A stretch of DNA of 64,000 nucleotides, taken from assembly GCA_003013855.2 (NCBI GenBank), contig ML058459.1:999050-1063049 (forward strand), in the 5' to 3' direction. The position numbers and the translations under genes were made by a program. The DNA comes from Liriodendron chinense. Its lineage: Eukaryota; Streptophyta; Magnoliopsida; Magnoliales; Magnoliaceae. This document shows, one piece after another, positions 22,101 to 30,666 of this stretch. The notes under the pieces are model-generated. The model ran no database searches and was not told the DNA's origin. It saw nothing but the letters and a program-made list of their open reading frames with translations. Positions within the stretch are counted from its first letter, which is position 1; every line of letters begins with the position of its first letter.

Positions 22101-23741
22101 GCAGTAATGACAAGTCCAGTCCTTGTCTGAAAAATATGTTTTCTAGGATATTCACGATCCTAGAAGGGGTATAAATGCCATTAACTCCAGAAGGGGTATA
22201 AATGCTTTTACTCTTTGATTTGCAAGAAGTATGTGTCAATAGATATCACATTCTTTGAGGTTGTTCCCTACCTCTCACCTGAAAGACGTTTGCCTACATA
22301 ATCATCTAATAATCAGGAAGTGACTTTGTTAAATCAACCTATACCTCTTCCAGATTCCTCACTTGATGAAGATTCTCATCCTGAGATTGATGTGAAGCCT
22401 TGAAACAGCCCCGAAGCACCTCAGGAAAGGCTGAAGTTCTCCACTTGATTAAGATACACACTCTTGGATTGCCCACTGCAGAACTTATGAGACATGCCTC
22501 TGTCCTTGGAAAGAGCTGGCTAAGACCTTCCCCCATGTGTGTAGAAAGGACCAATGGGAGAGAATCGCCTTGCTATACATATATTTTGTTATCTTGACCT
22601 CTCATTATTCAACATGTAGCAAATTTCAGTTGTTTGTTGCCATTGTTTGTAGATAAACTGTTAAAAATGTAAAAGTTGAGTAAACCAGCCTTGCTAAGTC
22701 ACTTTTTTGTGCAGTTGCTAGTGTACTCGCCAACATGTCAATGTGCAGGGAATGGAGTTCAAGATGCTTCCATGGCCCGACTAGGTGAGTGGCCTTGCCT
22801 ATTTTTGGCCCAGGGAATCATCAAGGTGGGGGCCCCATGATGGGGCAGCTTGGATATCTCACAGTAGCATGTGCGTTGGTTAGTGCACTATCAAGTGTAC
22901 TTGCAAAGTGCATATTGTACTTAAAATGGGTTGAACTGCTGCAAAGAAAAATGCTGTCGTTGGCCAGATAACATATTTTCTGTTTGCTATTGTTGTAGGT
23001 GCCTAAAAGTCATCGAACTGCTGCAATCATGTTGTGAGAAATGCAAGTATAATTCCACGCATTGTGCCTCTCTCTCCGGGCTTCTGAAAACAAATACCAA
23101 GTAAGAAAATCCAACTTTGGTTTTGGTATTCTTGTATGCTATCTGTTGTAAATGTGAATACAAAGTCTGTGCAAATAGTGGTTGTGGAGTGGCTAACAGC
23201 CATTATGATCTAGACTATTTATCCTGTGGGCCCCTCTATAAATGGGTCATGCCTCAAAAACTTTCCCCATGAGAAGGTCTGAGTGATGCAACTGGTGATC
23301 TTCATCCCCCCCCCCCCCCCCCCCCCCCAAAATTGAACAGGGTTCATTGGCTGCACAATTCATTTTCAGGCCAATAAACGGATGACAGTTAACATCATAC
23401 AGCAATGAAGATTTTGGTTGCATGAGCCATTATGAGGGAGCCCACTAGATAAATGGGCTGGATCACAAAATCATGGGGTCAACCTGGAAAGTTTCTGGGC
23501 GATAGGAAAAATGCCTACTCATTCAGCCGATTTCATGTAGCACCTGATTTTGTTGTCTCCATAGCCTGAGATCATTTTATATATAGATGTTTGTTGGTAG
23601 ACCACTAGAGTAAAAGAAATGCCTAAACCACTGCTTTCATCTGATTTTTGTAGGCAAGGCACGACCAAGGATGACAAAACTACCAATGCCAATAAGCAGA
23701 CCAAGTCAAATTCAAAAGTACTTGGCACTATCAATGCATAA
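3613..23741 (+). CDS. CMC4: CMC4, Cx9C motif-containing protein 4 (mitochondrial), split by a 19.3-kb intron
   Basis: Exon 1 is 3613-3698 (MPPPSKEPCKKEACDIQACL and on to PQ plus two bases), followed by a GT donor. Exon 2 is 22999-23104, after TTGTAG, and resumes in phase with the Arg codon completed across the junction. The protein has 63 residues if the TAA at 23102-23104 is used. Cysteines at 9 and 19, and at 30 and 40, form the twin Cx9C pattern; further cysteines at 14, 41, 44 and 51 match plant CMC4. Proteins of this type are imported into the mitochondrial intermembrane space and oxidised there, folding as a helix-turn-helix hairpin. The intron between the exons holds an L1, Gypsy and Copia elements, yet both splice sites and the reading frame are intact. 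A third exon at 23654-23741 could extend the protein to 91 residues by splicing at a GTAAG that overlaps the stop. Start choice: the first ATG, matching family length. Confidence 0.9.
4116..4225. mobile_element. hAT-type MITE inside an LTR
   Basis: The ends TAGGGGTGTCAA and TTGACAGCCCTA are inverted copies. The flanks GTTATATG (4108-4115) and GTTATATC (4226-4233) give an 8-bp duplication with one mismatch, as expected for hAT elements. The interior is rich in GGCCCGGCCCG. The partner LTR at about 5635-5650 lacks this insert and supplies a natural empty site. Confidence 0.85.
4603..5245 (-). pseudogene. Gypsy gag remnant
   Basis: The minus-strand peptide at 4603-4926 contains the gag-domain pattern LPESCMIDCFVGG followed by DDIQGEVKLFHPTSL and EEKIALA, typical of the Ty3/Gypsy capsid region. 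There is a further upstream gag-like segment toward 5245, but stops and frame breaks prevent one continuous frame. It would have encoded the capsid of the parent element and is now non-functional. Confidence 0.65.
5903..6768. mobile_element. Solo LTR, 866 bp, target duplication GTTTA
   Basis: It starts TGATGCAGGGGCATGCGATG and ends GTCCGCATCA, flanked by GTTTA at 5898-5902 and 6769-6773. No internal element sequence is present, so it arose by LTR-LTR recombination. A close relative of the same length lies at 43483-44359. A TATATATAAG stretch near 6450 may be the promoter TATA region, but I could not settle the orientation. No coding capacity was recognised. Confidence 0.88.
6774..7009. other. 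Unassigned CMC4 intron sequence
   Basis: I see no gene, terminal repeat or microsatellite in this short gap between the solo LTR and the L1 block. Confidence 0.4.
7010..7665 (-). mobile_element. Older L1 element, 3' part (interrupted by a younger L1)
   Basis: The minus strand ends in an A-rich tail (T-rich on plus near 7000-7060). It reads zf-RVT-type peptide pieces: KVDKLGSFSVKSLYSIL near 7650-7600 and a block at 7199-7480 containing VDHLFVHCPF and AVWEEHNARCLKK. These match the C-terminal region of plant L1 ORF2. The element continues at 17583 beyond the younger L1 inserted at 7666-17568. Confidence 0.7.
8130..9797 (-). pseudogene. L1 ORF2 downstream half: reverse transcriptase fingers/palm end and zf-RVT
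   Basis: After the Copia insertion point the minus strand continues with FVEGRQTLDSVLIVNE and LDLEKAYNHMDW (RT core), then RGIGQGNPLSP. The catalytic box reads FADN rather than FADD. SLGGRINLIKASLTSMPVYF and the KWKEVCLSYEEGGAGIKNLE region follow, and at 8435-8130 a zf-RVT segment has the SYGTPKVAAFAWLA pattern. Several frames are needed, so the gene is broken even without the Copia insertion. The product would have been the reverse transcriptase for target-primed copying. Confidence 0.8.
10343..11341 (-). pseudogene. Copia gag with CCHC zinc knuckle
   Basis: The minus-strand start is MSTQEESSFITLPPYFDGSN, the usual N-terminus of plant Copia gag (substrate-strand DGSNYAYGKARM). A UBN2/gag core follows (LAWEILETTHEGTSTVKRSK, then MEFFSRLNLIYNSM), and the zinc knuckle CYNCGERGHIALEC lies at about 10490-10450. 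The frame shifts near 11225-11153 and at 10590. The tail runs into the deletion junction and stops inside LTR sequence (DGSLI). Gag would form the particle shell; this copy is broken. Confidence 0.85.
11416..13363 (-). repeat. Complete Copia LTR with seven ACCGGT sites
   Basis: The long terminal repeat has no pol sequence. Within 12789-13021 there are seven ACCGGT hexamers, several as the 10-bp palindrome CGACCGGTCG. The segment 11940-12070 repeats the phrase CTCTCAACCT five to six times with spacers. The left LTR remnant 9798-10342 aligns to 11416-11962. Confidence 0.85.
13369..14976 (-). pseudogene. L1 ORF2 upstream half: APE-type endonuclease and start of RT
   Basis: On the minus strand MKVLSWNVRGLGCPQK opens the endonuclease, followed by IIVLQETTL, the metal-binding Glu motif of the endonuclease/exonuclease/phosphatase fold. 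Near 13917-13645 the linker reads EGDHNTKYLHNYANARSR. RT begins with APGPDGFSITFF and NTLFALIPKVEGAQNIKDFR, continuing across the Copia insertion to 9797. Frame changes occur between 14662 and 13917. In life the endonuclease nicks target DNA for target-primed reverse transcription. Confidence 0.8.
15848..16250. repeat. 204-bp tandem duplication in L1 ORF1
   Basis: The phrase CACGTGGCCTCATCTTGCTC begins at 15848 and, with few changes, again at 16052, and the sequences that follow match for about 190 bases, giving a period near 204 bp. It falls in the low-complexity tail of ORF1 and duplicates part of that protein. Confidence 0.85.
16083..17556 (-). pseudogene. L1 ORF1 (DUF4283-type nucleic-acid binding protein)
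   Basis: The first part, from MGKTKAKEKRKSKERER at 17556, is a highly basic N-terminus. After a frame change near 17230 the frame at 17258-16083 reads DNMKWSIIVSLRDGSSLEDL, then WFRFQGIPLEFWF, the pattern of the DUF4283 domain in plant L1 ORF1. A 24-base direct repeat at about 17162-17209 duplicates the codons for DNMKWLAL. The product would be the RNA-binding chaperone of the L1 particle. It is broken by the frame change. Confidence 0.75.
17583..17830 (-). mobile_element. Older L1 element, upstream piece of the split zf-RVT region
   Basis: The minus strand reads HPCRRFLQDEEVEEFVALLD, the linker that precedes W..D..G.FSVKSLY in plant L1 ORF2. It joins in sense to the piece ending at 7665 when the younger L1 is removed. 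The 5' limit of this older copy is not clear; I see no L1 signal past about 17830. Confidence 0.6.
17990..18975. repeat. Repeat with GATATATCG-type word clusters at both ends
   Basis: Words such as TATCGGTATC, GATACAGATAC and GGGATATATCG crowd 18020-18120, and TACAAGATATATCGTGGG and CGGCCGATATCG crowd 18900-18970. The AT-rich middle contains a direct repeat of about 90 bases (GAGTGTATGTGATGATCATT at 18330 and 18625). This looks like a non-autonomous DNA element with subterminal repeats, but no target duplication was found. Confidence 0.4.
19069..19123. repeat. (CT)n microsatellite, about 55 bp
   Basis: An uninterrupted CT run lies in the probable leader or LTR of the Copia element that follows. 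Confidence 0.95.
19170..22395 (+). pseudogene. Decayed Copia gag-protease-integrase remnant
   Basis: TGGTATCGAAGC at 19170-19181 is a primer site, so an LTR probably ends near 19167 (possible start 18981, unproven). Downstream pieces are a gag core near 19930-20480 (KLNGNNYLQWAQF, then MWDELDTYHLIPSHC), a zinc knuckle CTHCGGTNHTIDRC near 20740, a protease-like segment WVINSRATSHVTG near 21000, the GAG-pre-integrase FLFKWHCRLGHSSLSRL at 21385, and the integrase start IHSDIWGLVPIDSILGYKYF at 21550 with FIDDHSCMTWIY. Stops and shifts are frequent. Reverse transcriptase and the right LTR are not recognisable. It lies at the 3' end of CMC4 intron 1. Confidence 0.8.
22396..22996 (+). other. 3' end of CMC4 intron 1, no element recognised
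   Basis: This stretch lies between the last Copia sequence and the CMC4 exon 2 acceptor. There are open frames of 60-75 codons on both strands, but none shows a known motif. The final bases TTGCTATTGTTGTAG give a usable polypyrimidine tract and acceptor. Confidence 0.5.
23306..23328. repeat. Poly-C run, 23 bases
   Basis: An unbroken C tract (poly-G on the other strand) lies in the sequence between CMC4 exon 2 and the possible exon 3. Its exact length is uncertain because such runs are error-prone in sequencing. Confidence 0.9.
23654..23741 (+). CDS. CMC4: Possible CMC4 terminal exon 3 (alternative C-terminus)
   Basis: The acceptor ATTTTTGTAG ends at 23653. If exon 2 is spliced at the GTAAG starting at 23101, the Lys codon is rebuilt (AA plus G) and translation continues QGTTKDDKTTNANKQTKSNS to a TAA at 23739-23741, adding 28 residues. 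The extension is polar and rich in Lys, Thr and Asn. Without splicing, the TAA inside the same donor ends the protein at TNTK, which is where plant homologues that I recall end. This may therefore be a rare isoform or part of the 3' UTR. Confidence 0.45.
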
Positions 23742-24190
23742 GTTGTAAATAATCTCTCCTTTTAACAAATGTAGCTTAAAACAGTTATTCTAGTATCTCG
23801 AAAGAAAGAAAGAAAGAAAGAAAAGAAAAGCAAAGGTGAAGCATTTTTGTGCATGAGCTTTGACTGCCAGTCTCTTGCTGCAGAGGGATTTTTTTAGTGT
23901 AGAAAAAGCTTTGCATTTCTGTGCATGAGCTTTTACTGTATCCTATTTCAGTGGGAGGAATTATATGATGCATGACCCGAAGCTTTGCATATCCTGCGCT
24001 GCTTTGTGATTACAGCAACTTTAGCCGATGCCTTGGTAATCTAGACCATTGTTCTGTTGCATCCGCTGTGGATGGACCATGCTTCAAAATCTTGCAGGGT
24101 GGGAGAAACCAACCACCAATCGTTGGCCTTTCGGTTGAATGTTGACAGTTGTATTTTTCTTCCCGTCTATTTCTAGCTACGTAACCAAAA
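23742..24190. other. Downstream flank of CMC4
   Basis: A (GAAA)n-type tract lies at 23800-23830. An imperfect direct repeat (GCATTTTTGTGCATGAGCTTT at about 23840 and a similar phrase at about 23912) also occurs. No gene is seen. Confidence 0.5.
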
Positions 24191-24199
24191 AGTCATATT

Positions 24200-24540
24200 T
24201 GTCCCGTTGAGGATATTTGGGCATGGACCCAAAAGGTTACATCACTCTGTCCATTTAATGTGGGCCCTCAGGGCCCACCCTGACGTTTATATGCCATCCA
24301 ACTTGCTTACAAGGTGGGTCCATCCAAGATGAAAGTAAAAACCAGATATCAGATGGGCCCCAATAAAGTTTCAATGGTAGATAAGAGTCCCCATCTTCAC
24401 TTTCCATTGTGGTGTGGCACACCTGATTTTTGGGCTTACATTCTAACATCAGCTGGTGCAAATGATGGATGGTGTGAATGTTACACACATCACAATGTGC
24501 CCGACAGAGATTTTTGTTGCCCGGGCTCCCTACAATAAAG
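24200..24540. repeat. Degenerate foldback copy
   Basis: It carries family phrases including GGGCCCACCCTGACGTTTAT, GCCATCCAACTTGCTTACAA and AAACCAGATATCAGATGGGC. The arms are diverged and the limits are approximate. Confidence 0.5.
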
Positions 24541-24796
24541 AAACTTGTGTCCCAAAGGGTGCAGGTATCGAGATCGTGCACAACATGTAGGATGTTGTCA
24601 TTCAGCACAAGTTAAAACTCTAAATTCATATAAAATAGAAAGGTCAGAACTTGTGGAATTGTCTTTACAAGGGGAGCAATGAGGAATCGCAGAGCATCTA
24701 TGGAGCATCATCTCTCAATGGATGTATGGTTTGCTGAGGCGAGGCCAGAGTTTGCATGTTAGGGCGCCATGGTGAGAAGTATCCTGAGAGGGATTT

Positions 24797-25482
24797 TGAC
24801 GCAGGGAGGACGTGGTAGGTCGATCACCGTCTCCCTAACCGATAGTTCTCGAATCTACGAGAAGAAATAAGAGATAAAAAGAGGAAATAAATTCTGAATA
24901 ATTGATTTATTGATAATTGAATGAATAAAAATGAAATTACAATGCATATAAATAGGAAACTAAACCCTAGGTAAAGTATCAGAATCCAACTCCAACTAAA
25001 ACTACTAGAAAACGCAGCTTACTATAAATAGTAAACTTACTATTTATAGAAGTCGTTCAATCCTACTAGAACTCTTGGTTTTCGGCCAAAAATAGAAAGT
25101 TATCAAACGGCCTCAACCACGCTGTTCTACTAAATATTCTAAGCCCTTTTCATGTTGGGCACTAACTCTAAAACCATACGGATGCAAAGTTATGATCGAA
25201 TTAAAACTTACTATAAATAGTAAAATTGAAAATAAACTAGCCTAATGACCGTCGATACGGTCGATTCTCGCGATTCCGGCTTGGGCAACCTGGCGTAGCG
25301 GGGTTGGTTGGCTAAAGTAGCTCGAGCTACCCCAAATTGATATATTATACGTCCCGTAACTCATTCCGGTTTGTGAGATACGACCGATTTACGGTCCTGA
25401 CGGTCCGAATCACTTTCGACCCCGACCGGTCTTCTTTTGCTCCATCTGGGCCATGAAATATTCAGCGACCCGTTCTACATCA
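24797..25482 (-). repeat. Complete LTR of the CRM-like element (outer left)
   Basis: It reads TGATGTAGAACGGG on the minus strand and ends TGACGCAGGG on plus. It is flanked on the inside by a purine tract on the minus strand (GAAGTGGAGGAGAC, plus 25483-25496), the plus-strand priming site. It is nearly identical to the LTRs at 26561-27223 and 37405-38091. Confidence 0.9.
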
Positions 25483-26558
25483 GTCTCCTCCACTTCGAAA
25501 GAACTCGACCCCGAATTCTCGTCCAGCTTTGTTTCATGATATTCGTACAGATCTGCCACGTTAAAAGTCCTTGAAATCTCCATGTCATCCGGAAGATCAA
25601 CAACGTAGGCATTGTCATTGATCTTGCGAATGATCGGTACCGGTCCAATCTTCTTTTGCTTCAACTTGTTGTAGGTCCCGGTAGGAAATCGCTCTTTACG
25701 TAGGTGGACCATCACCTGATCACCTATTTCGAATACTTTGGCGCGCCGATGCTTGTCGGCCGCTTCTTTGTACTTCTCGTTCGAAGCCTGTAATTTGTTG
25801 CGCACGTCTGCATGTATGTCCATGATTCGGTCTGCCATATGTTCAGCTGTAACGCTCATGCCCGGAAGCTTGGGCAGGGGAACCAAATCGAGTGTGTGAC
25901 AAGGCACGCACCCATAAACAATCTGGAACGGAGACTTTCCTGTCGATCGGTTTACCATGTTGTTGAATGCAAACTCTGCTTGAGCCAGGGCCATGTCCCA
26001 CTGCTTCGGTTTGTCACCTGAAAAGCAACGGATGAGATTCCCCAATGTGCGGTTGACGACCTCAGTCTGTCCATCTGTTTGTGGATGATAAGCACCGCTG
26101 AAGTGAAGTCGTGTACCGAACCGATTCCACAAGGCTCGCCAAAAGTGGCTAACGAACTTTGTGTCCCGGTCTGAAGTAATCGTCTTAGGAATCCCATGTA
26201 GTCGCACAACCTCTCTGAAGAAAAGGCTCGCAACATGTATCGCATCAAAGGTCTTCTTGCACGGAATGAAGTGTGCCATCTTGGAGAATCGGTCTACCAC
26301 CACGAACACTGAGTCCATGCCGCGTTGTGTTCGTGGGAGCCCTAATATAAAATCCATAGATAAATCCTCCCAAGGGGCATCTGGCACGGGTAATGGAGTG
26401 TAAAGACCTGTATTTTGAGATTGTCCCTTAGCGGTTTGACAAATATGACATCGTTGTACCGCCCTGCCAACATCACGAGCAAGTTGCGGCCAGTAATACC
26501 GTTCTTCCACCATCGCTCGAGTCTTATCTCGTCCTAGATGACCGCCGAGGCCACTGCA
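25410..26558 (-). pseudogene. CRM-like integrase domain, 5'-truncated, reading into the LTR
   Basis: The minus-strand frame begins at the breakpoint with SGLGGHLGRDKTRAMVEERY. It retains the C..C half of the zinc-binding region (CHICQTAKG) and the catalytic core: DFILGLPRTQRGMDSVFVVV supplies the first Asp, TSDRDTKFVSHFW the second, and GQTEVVNRTLGN the Glu. The C-terminus reads FNVADLYEYHE and runs without a stop through the purine tract about 70 bases into the LTR before a TGA. Reading into the LTR is known for CRM integrases. The frame is open for almost 400 codons, so decay is recent. It cannot be made from the LTR promoter in its present orientation. Confidence 0.88.
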
Positions 26559-26560
26559 AC

Positions 26561-27223
26561 TGATGTAGAACGGGTCGCTGATTATTTCATGGCCCAGATG
26601 GAGCAAAAAAAGACCGGTCGGGGTCGAAAGTGATCCGGACCGTAAGGACCGTAAATCGGTCGTATCTCACAAACCGGAATGAGTTACGGGACGTATAACA
26701 TATCAATTTGGGGTAGCTCGAGCTACTTTAGTTGCCCAAGCCGAAATCGTGAGAATCAACCGTATCGACGGTCATTAGGCTAGTTTATTTTCAATTTTAC
26801 TATTTATAGTAAGTTTTAATTCGATCATAACTTTGCATCCGTATGGTTTTAGAGTTAGTGCCCAACATGAAAAGGGCTTAGAATATTTAGTAGAACAGCA
26901 TGGTTGAGGCCGTTTGATAACTTTCTATTTTTGGCCGAAAACCAAGAGTTCTAGTAAGATTGAACGACTTCTATAAATAGTAAGTTTACTATTTATAGTA
27001 AGCTGCGTTTTCTAGGAGTTTTAGTTGGAGTTGGATTCTGATACTTTACCTAGGGTTTAGTTTCCTATTTATATGCATTGTAATTTCGTTTTTATTCATT
27101 CAATTATCAATAAATCAATTATTCGGAATTTATTTCCTCTTTTTATCTCTTATTTCTTCCCGTGGATTCGAGAACTATCGGTTAGGGAGACGGTGATCGA
27201 CCTACCACGTCCTCCCTGCGTCA
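26561..27223 (+). repeat. Central complete LTR of the CRM-like element, plus orientation
   Basis: It runs from TGATGTAGAACGGG to CCCTGCGTCA and is followed by the primer site TGGTATCAGAGA at 27225-27236. Compared with the two outer LTR segments it lacks about 24 bases next to the TAGCTCGAGCTA palindrome (near 26712-26735). It joins the integrase fragment directly on its left. Confidence 0.9.
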
Positions 27224-30200
27224 TTGGTATCAGAGAGAGGTTTCTTCCTCCGGACGATGACCTCTAATGAAGGGTTGGATCCTCATCCTAAGGACGGTGC
27301 TCCAAGGGACTATCTAACGGCGACAGCCTTCGAGGCAGCATTCGAAGTAGCACGACGGGAGAACCTGTTGATCCTGCAAGGTATACAGGCGACCCTCGAC
27401 CAGATTGCAGCATCGCTAGCTCCTCTTCGAGCCCAAGGCGACCAACAACCACCAACAGTTGTTATACGGGACAATCCTGTTGTCCGTAGAACACCCAAGG
27501 TGGATAACCGTAGGGTTACGCCAGACGATTCAGAACCAAGCGATGACGAGGTCGAAGACATGTTCGTATGACGACCGGCGCTAGGGAATGAGCGTGTGGA
27601 ACGAGCAGAACGAGATTATCGGGGCAAAGCTGATCTTCCCAGCTTTAATGGCCTACTTCGAATAGAGGAGTTCCTCGACTGGCTGGCAGAGGTCGAGCGA
27701 TACTTCGACTATATGGAAGTGCCGGACGACAAGAAGGTAAAACTAGTTGCATATAAGTTTAAATCCGGTGCTTCAGCATGGTGGGAAAACTTACAGGTTT
27801 CCCGCACCCGTCAGAATAAGACACCCATCCGAACATGGCCTCGGATGAGACAGCTTCTTAGAGCTCGATTCCTCCCTAAAGACTATGAACAAATTTTGTT
27901 CCAACAATACCAAAATTGTCGTCAGGGAAATAGAACCGTAGCCGAATATCTTGAAGAATTCCAACGATTGGCTACATGAAATAATTTATCGGAATCAGAG
28001 GTACAACAAGTATCACGATTCATTGGTGGGTTGCGATTTGCAATCCAGGATCGAGTCCAGATGCATCCAGTTTGGACGTTGAGTGAGGCCAACCAATTGG
28101 CCACTCAAGCAGAAACACAGTTGTCACGGCCCCCTGCTCGACCCTATCCGGCAACACGAAATCCCAACACCGGACCCACTCAAGATACAACGTTGGCCAA
28201 AGGCAAGGAGCCTATAGGAGGGCGTCCTCAACCTCCTACGGTCACGAACCGGGACTGGGGAAGCGGTTCCTCCAGACCTCAACGTACAGCTCCCACTACA
28301 GCGGGTTCCAGCAAGATCCCCAACCCATATGGTCAGCCAAGACCAGACCATTGTCTCCGTTGTGGCCAACCAAGTCACTGGTCGAACGCTTGCCCTCAAC
28401 GCCCTGCAGCACACTTAACTACGAATGAAGGCGGCGTGGAAGGTGAGCCAACAGAAGACAACCCTGAATTGGAACAGGCCGAAGAGGGGGACACAGAAGA
28501 GGTCGATTGGCTGACTGAAGATCATGGGGAATCGCTAGTAGTAAGACGACTACTTTACGCTCCCAGGAAGGAAGTGCACCCACAACGACATAATATTTTT
28601 CGCACAAAGTGCACCGTGCAGGGCAAAATCTGTGACGTGATCATAGATAGTGGGAGTAGCGAAAATATTGTCTCGAGAATTATGGTGGATAAGTTACATC
28701 TGCCTATGACAAAGCACCCTACCCCTTACTCTATCGGCTGGATCAAGAAGGTGAACGAAACCAAGGTAACTCATCAATGCATTATCTCGTTTTCCATTGG
28801 TAAAAGCTATAAGGACGAGGTCCTCTGTGATGTGGTTGACATGGAAGCCTGCCACATGTTACTTGGGAGGCCATGGCAATCGGATCGAGATGTGACCCAC
28901 AGTGGACGGGAAAACATATCCATGTTCACCAAGGATGGTCGGAAAATTGTTTTGGCCCTTATGACACCAGACAAACACCCTGAAGCTTTTAAAGTGGAGG
29001 GAAACTCTCTCATTACCATTCGCGAGTTTGTTAGGGAATCAAATGAAACGGGCGAGATTTATGCCGTTATGGTAAAAGGCGAGGAGCCAGGATCCTCTAA
29101 TATTCCTCAACGCCTTAAACCGCTGCTAGAAGAATTTCGAAGTACTTGGCCTGCAGAGTTACCTGATGAGTTGCCTCCCATGCGAGATATACAACATCAC
29201 ATCGACCTTATCCCAGGGTCCAGTCTACCCAACCGACCGCACTATCGGATGAGTCCGAAAGAGTGCGAAATTCTACAGGGACAGGTGGAGGAACTGATCC
29301 GTAAGGGTCTTATTAAAGAGAGCATGAGCCCGTGTGCCGTTCCGGCACTCCTTACCCCAAAGAAGGACAGAACATGGCATATGTGCATCGATAGCCGCGC
29401 GATCAATAAAATATCAGTTAAATATCGATTTCCAATACCGCGGTTGGATGACATGCTGGACATGCTCGAGGGCTCCAAAGTGTTCTCGAAACTGGACTTA
29501 CGGAGTGGATACCATCAAATCCGTATTAGGCCAGGTGACGAGTGGAAAACGGCCTTCAAGACCAAGGAAGGGCTATATGAGTGGCTGGTTATGCCCTTCG
29601 GTTTGACCAACGCACCAAGCACCTTCATGCGTTTAATGAACCAAGTGTTGAAGCCGTTCATTGGCCGTTTCGTTGTCGTTTAGTTTGACGACATTCTAAT
29701 ATACAGTTAAGATGAAACGGAGCACATGACCCACATCAGAAAAGTGCTACAAGTGTTGGCCGACAACAAGCTATACTTAAATCTGAAAAAGTGTAGCTTC
29801 TTAACTGATCAATTATTGTTTCTGGGGTTCATTGTGTCGTCCACGGGTATCCGAGTGGACGAAGAAAAAGTTCGAGCTATTTGGGATTGGCCGACTCCGA
29901 CAAACATTCATGAGGTACGAAGTTTTCATGGGTTGGCGACCTTCTATCGTCGATTTGTGCGGAACTTCAGCAGTATCGTCGCGCCGATTACCGACTGTAT
30001 GAAGAAGGGTCCGTTTCAATCGACCGAAGGGGCTGAGAAGAGCTTTGCAGAAATTAAACATCGGTTGTCCACTACCCCGGTCCTGGTACTCCCTAATTTC
30101 GATAAGCTATTTGAGGTAGAATGCGACGCATCTATTGTCGGCATTGGGGGAGTCCTTTCTCAGGAGGGCAGGCCGGTTGCCTTTTACAGTGAGAAACTCA

Positions 30201-30666
30201 GCGACGCACGACAGAAGTGGTCGACCTATGAACTTGAATTATATGCAGTGGTTCAGGCACTGCGTCATTGGCGCCATTATTTTATTCAAAGGGAATTTAT
30301 ACTGTACATTGATCATCAGGCCTTAAAATTTATCAATACTCAGACTAATGTGAATCGTATGCATGCTAGATGGATTTCGTTTTTACAGGAATTCACGTTC
30401 GTTCTGAAACACAAATCAGGGCAGCAAAACAAGGTGGCAGATGCACTAAGCCGACGTGCATCCCTTCTTATTACAGTGAGCAGTGAGGTGATCGGATTCG
30501 ACTGTCTCAAGGAACTTTATGCCAAGGACAAGGATTTTGCAGATGCGTGGAAAAAGTGCCAAGAGGGGCACCCGAGTGACCTTCTAATTCAAGATGGTTT
30601 CCTCTTCAAAGGAAATCGACTTTGCATCCCGCAGAATTCGTTACGGGAAAAAATTATAATCGAGCT
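27224..30666 (+). pseudogene. CRM-like gag-protease-RT-RNase H polyprotein with four stops
   Basis: One frame runs from about 27257 to 30666 with no frameshift and only four stops, at 27569, 27977, 29681 and 29708. In order it has the gag N-terminus (DYLTATAFEAAFEVARREN), the gag core (LPSFNGLLRIEEFLDWL), a zinc knuckle CLRCGQPSHWSNAC near 28350, a protease with DSGS near 28650, reverse transcriptase from about 29200 with LDLRSGYHQIRI and MPFGLTNAPSTFMRLMN, and RNase H (VECDASIVGIGGVL, YELELYAVVQALRHW, KVADALSRR). The stop at 29681 replaces the residue before FDD in the catalytic box, so the enzyme would be dead. The frame ends at the junction with inverted LTR sequence, just before integrase would begin. 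Confidence 0.9.

Noticed and set aside
23306..23328. Poly-C run as a functional element
   Set aside because: It could be a sequencing or polishing artefact of homopolymer length; no other support.
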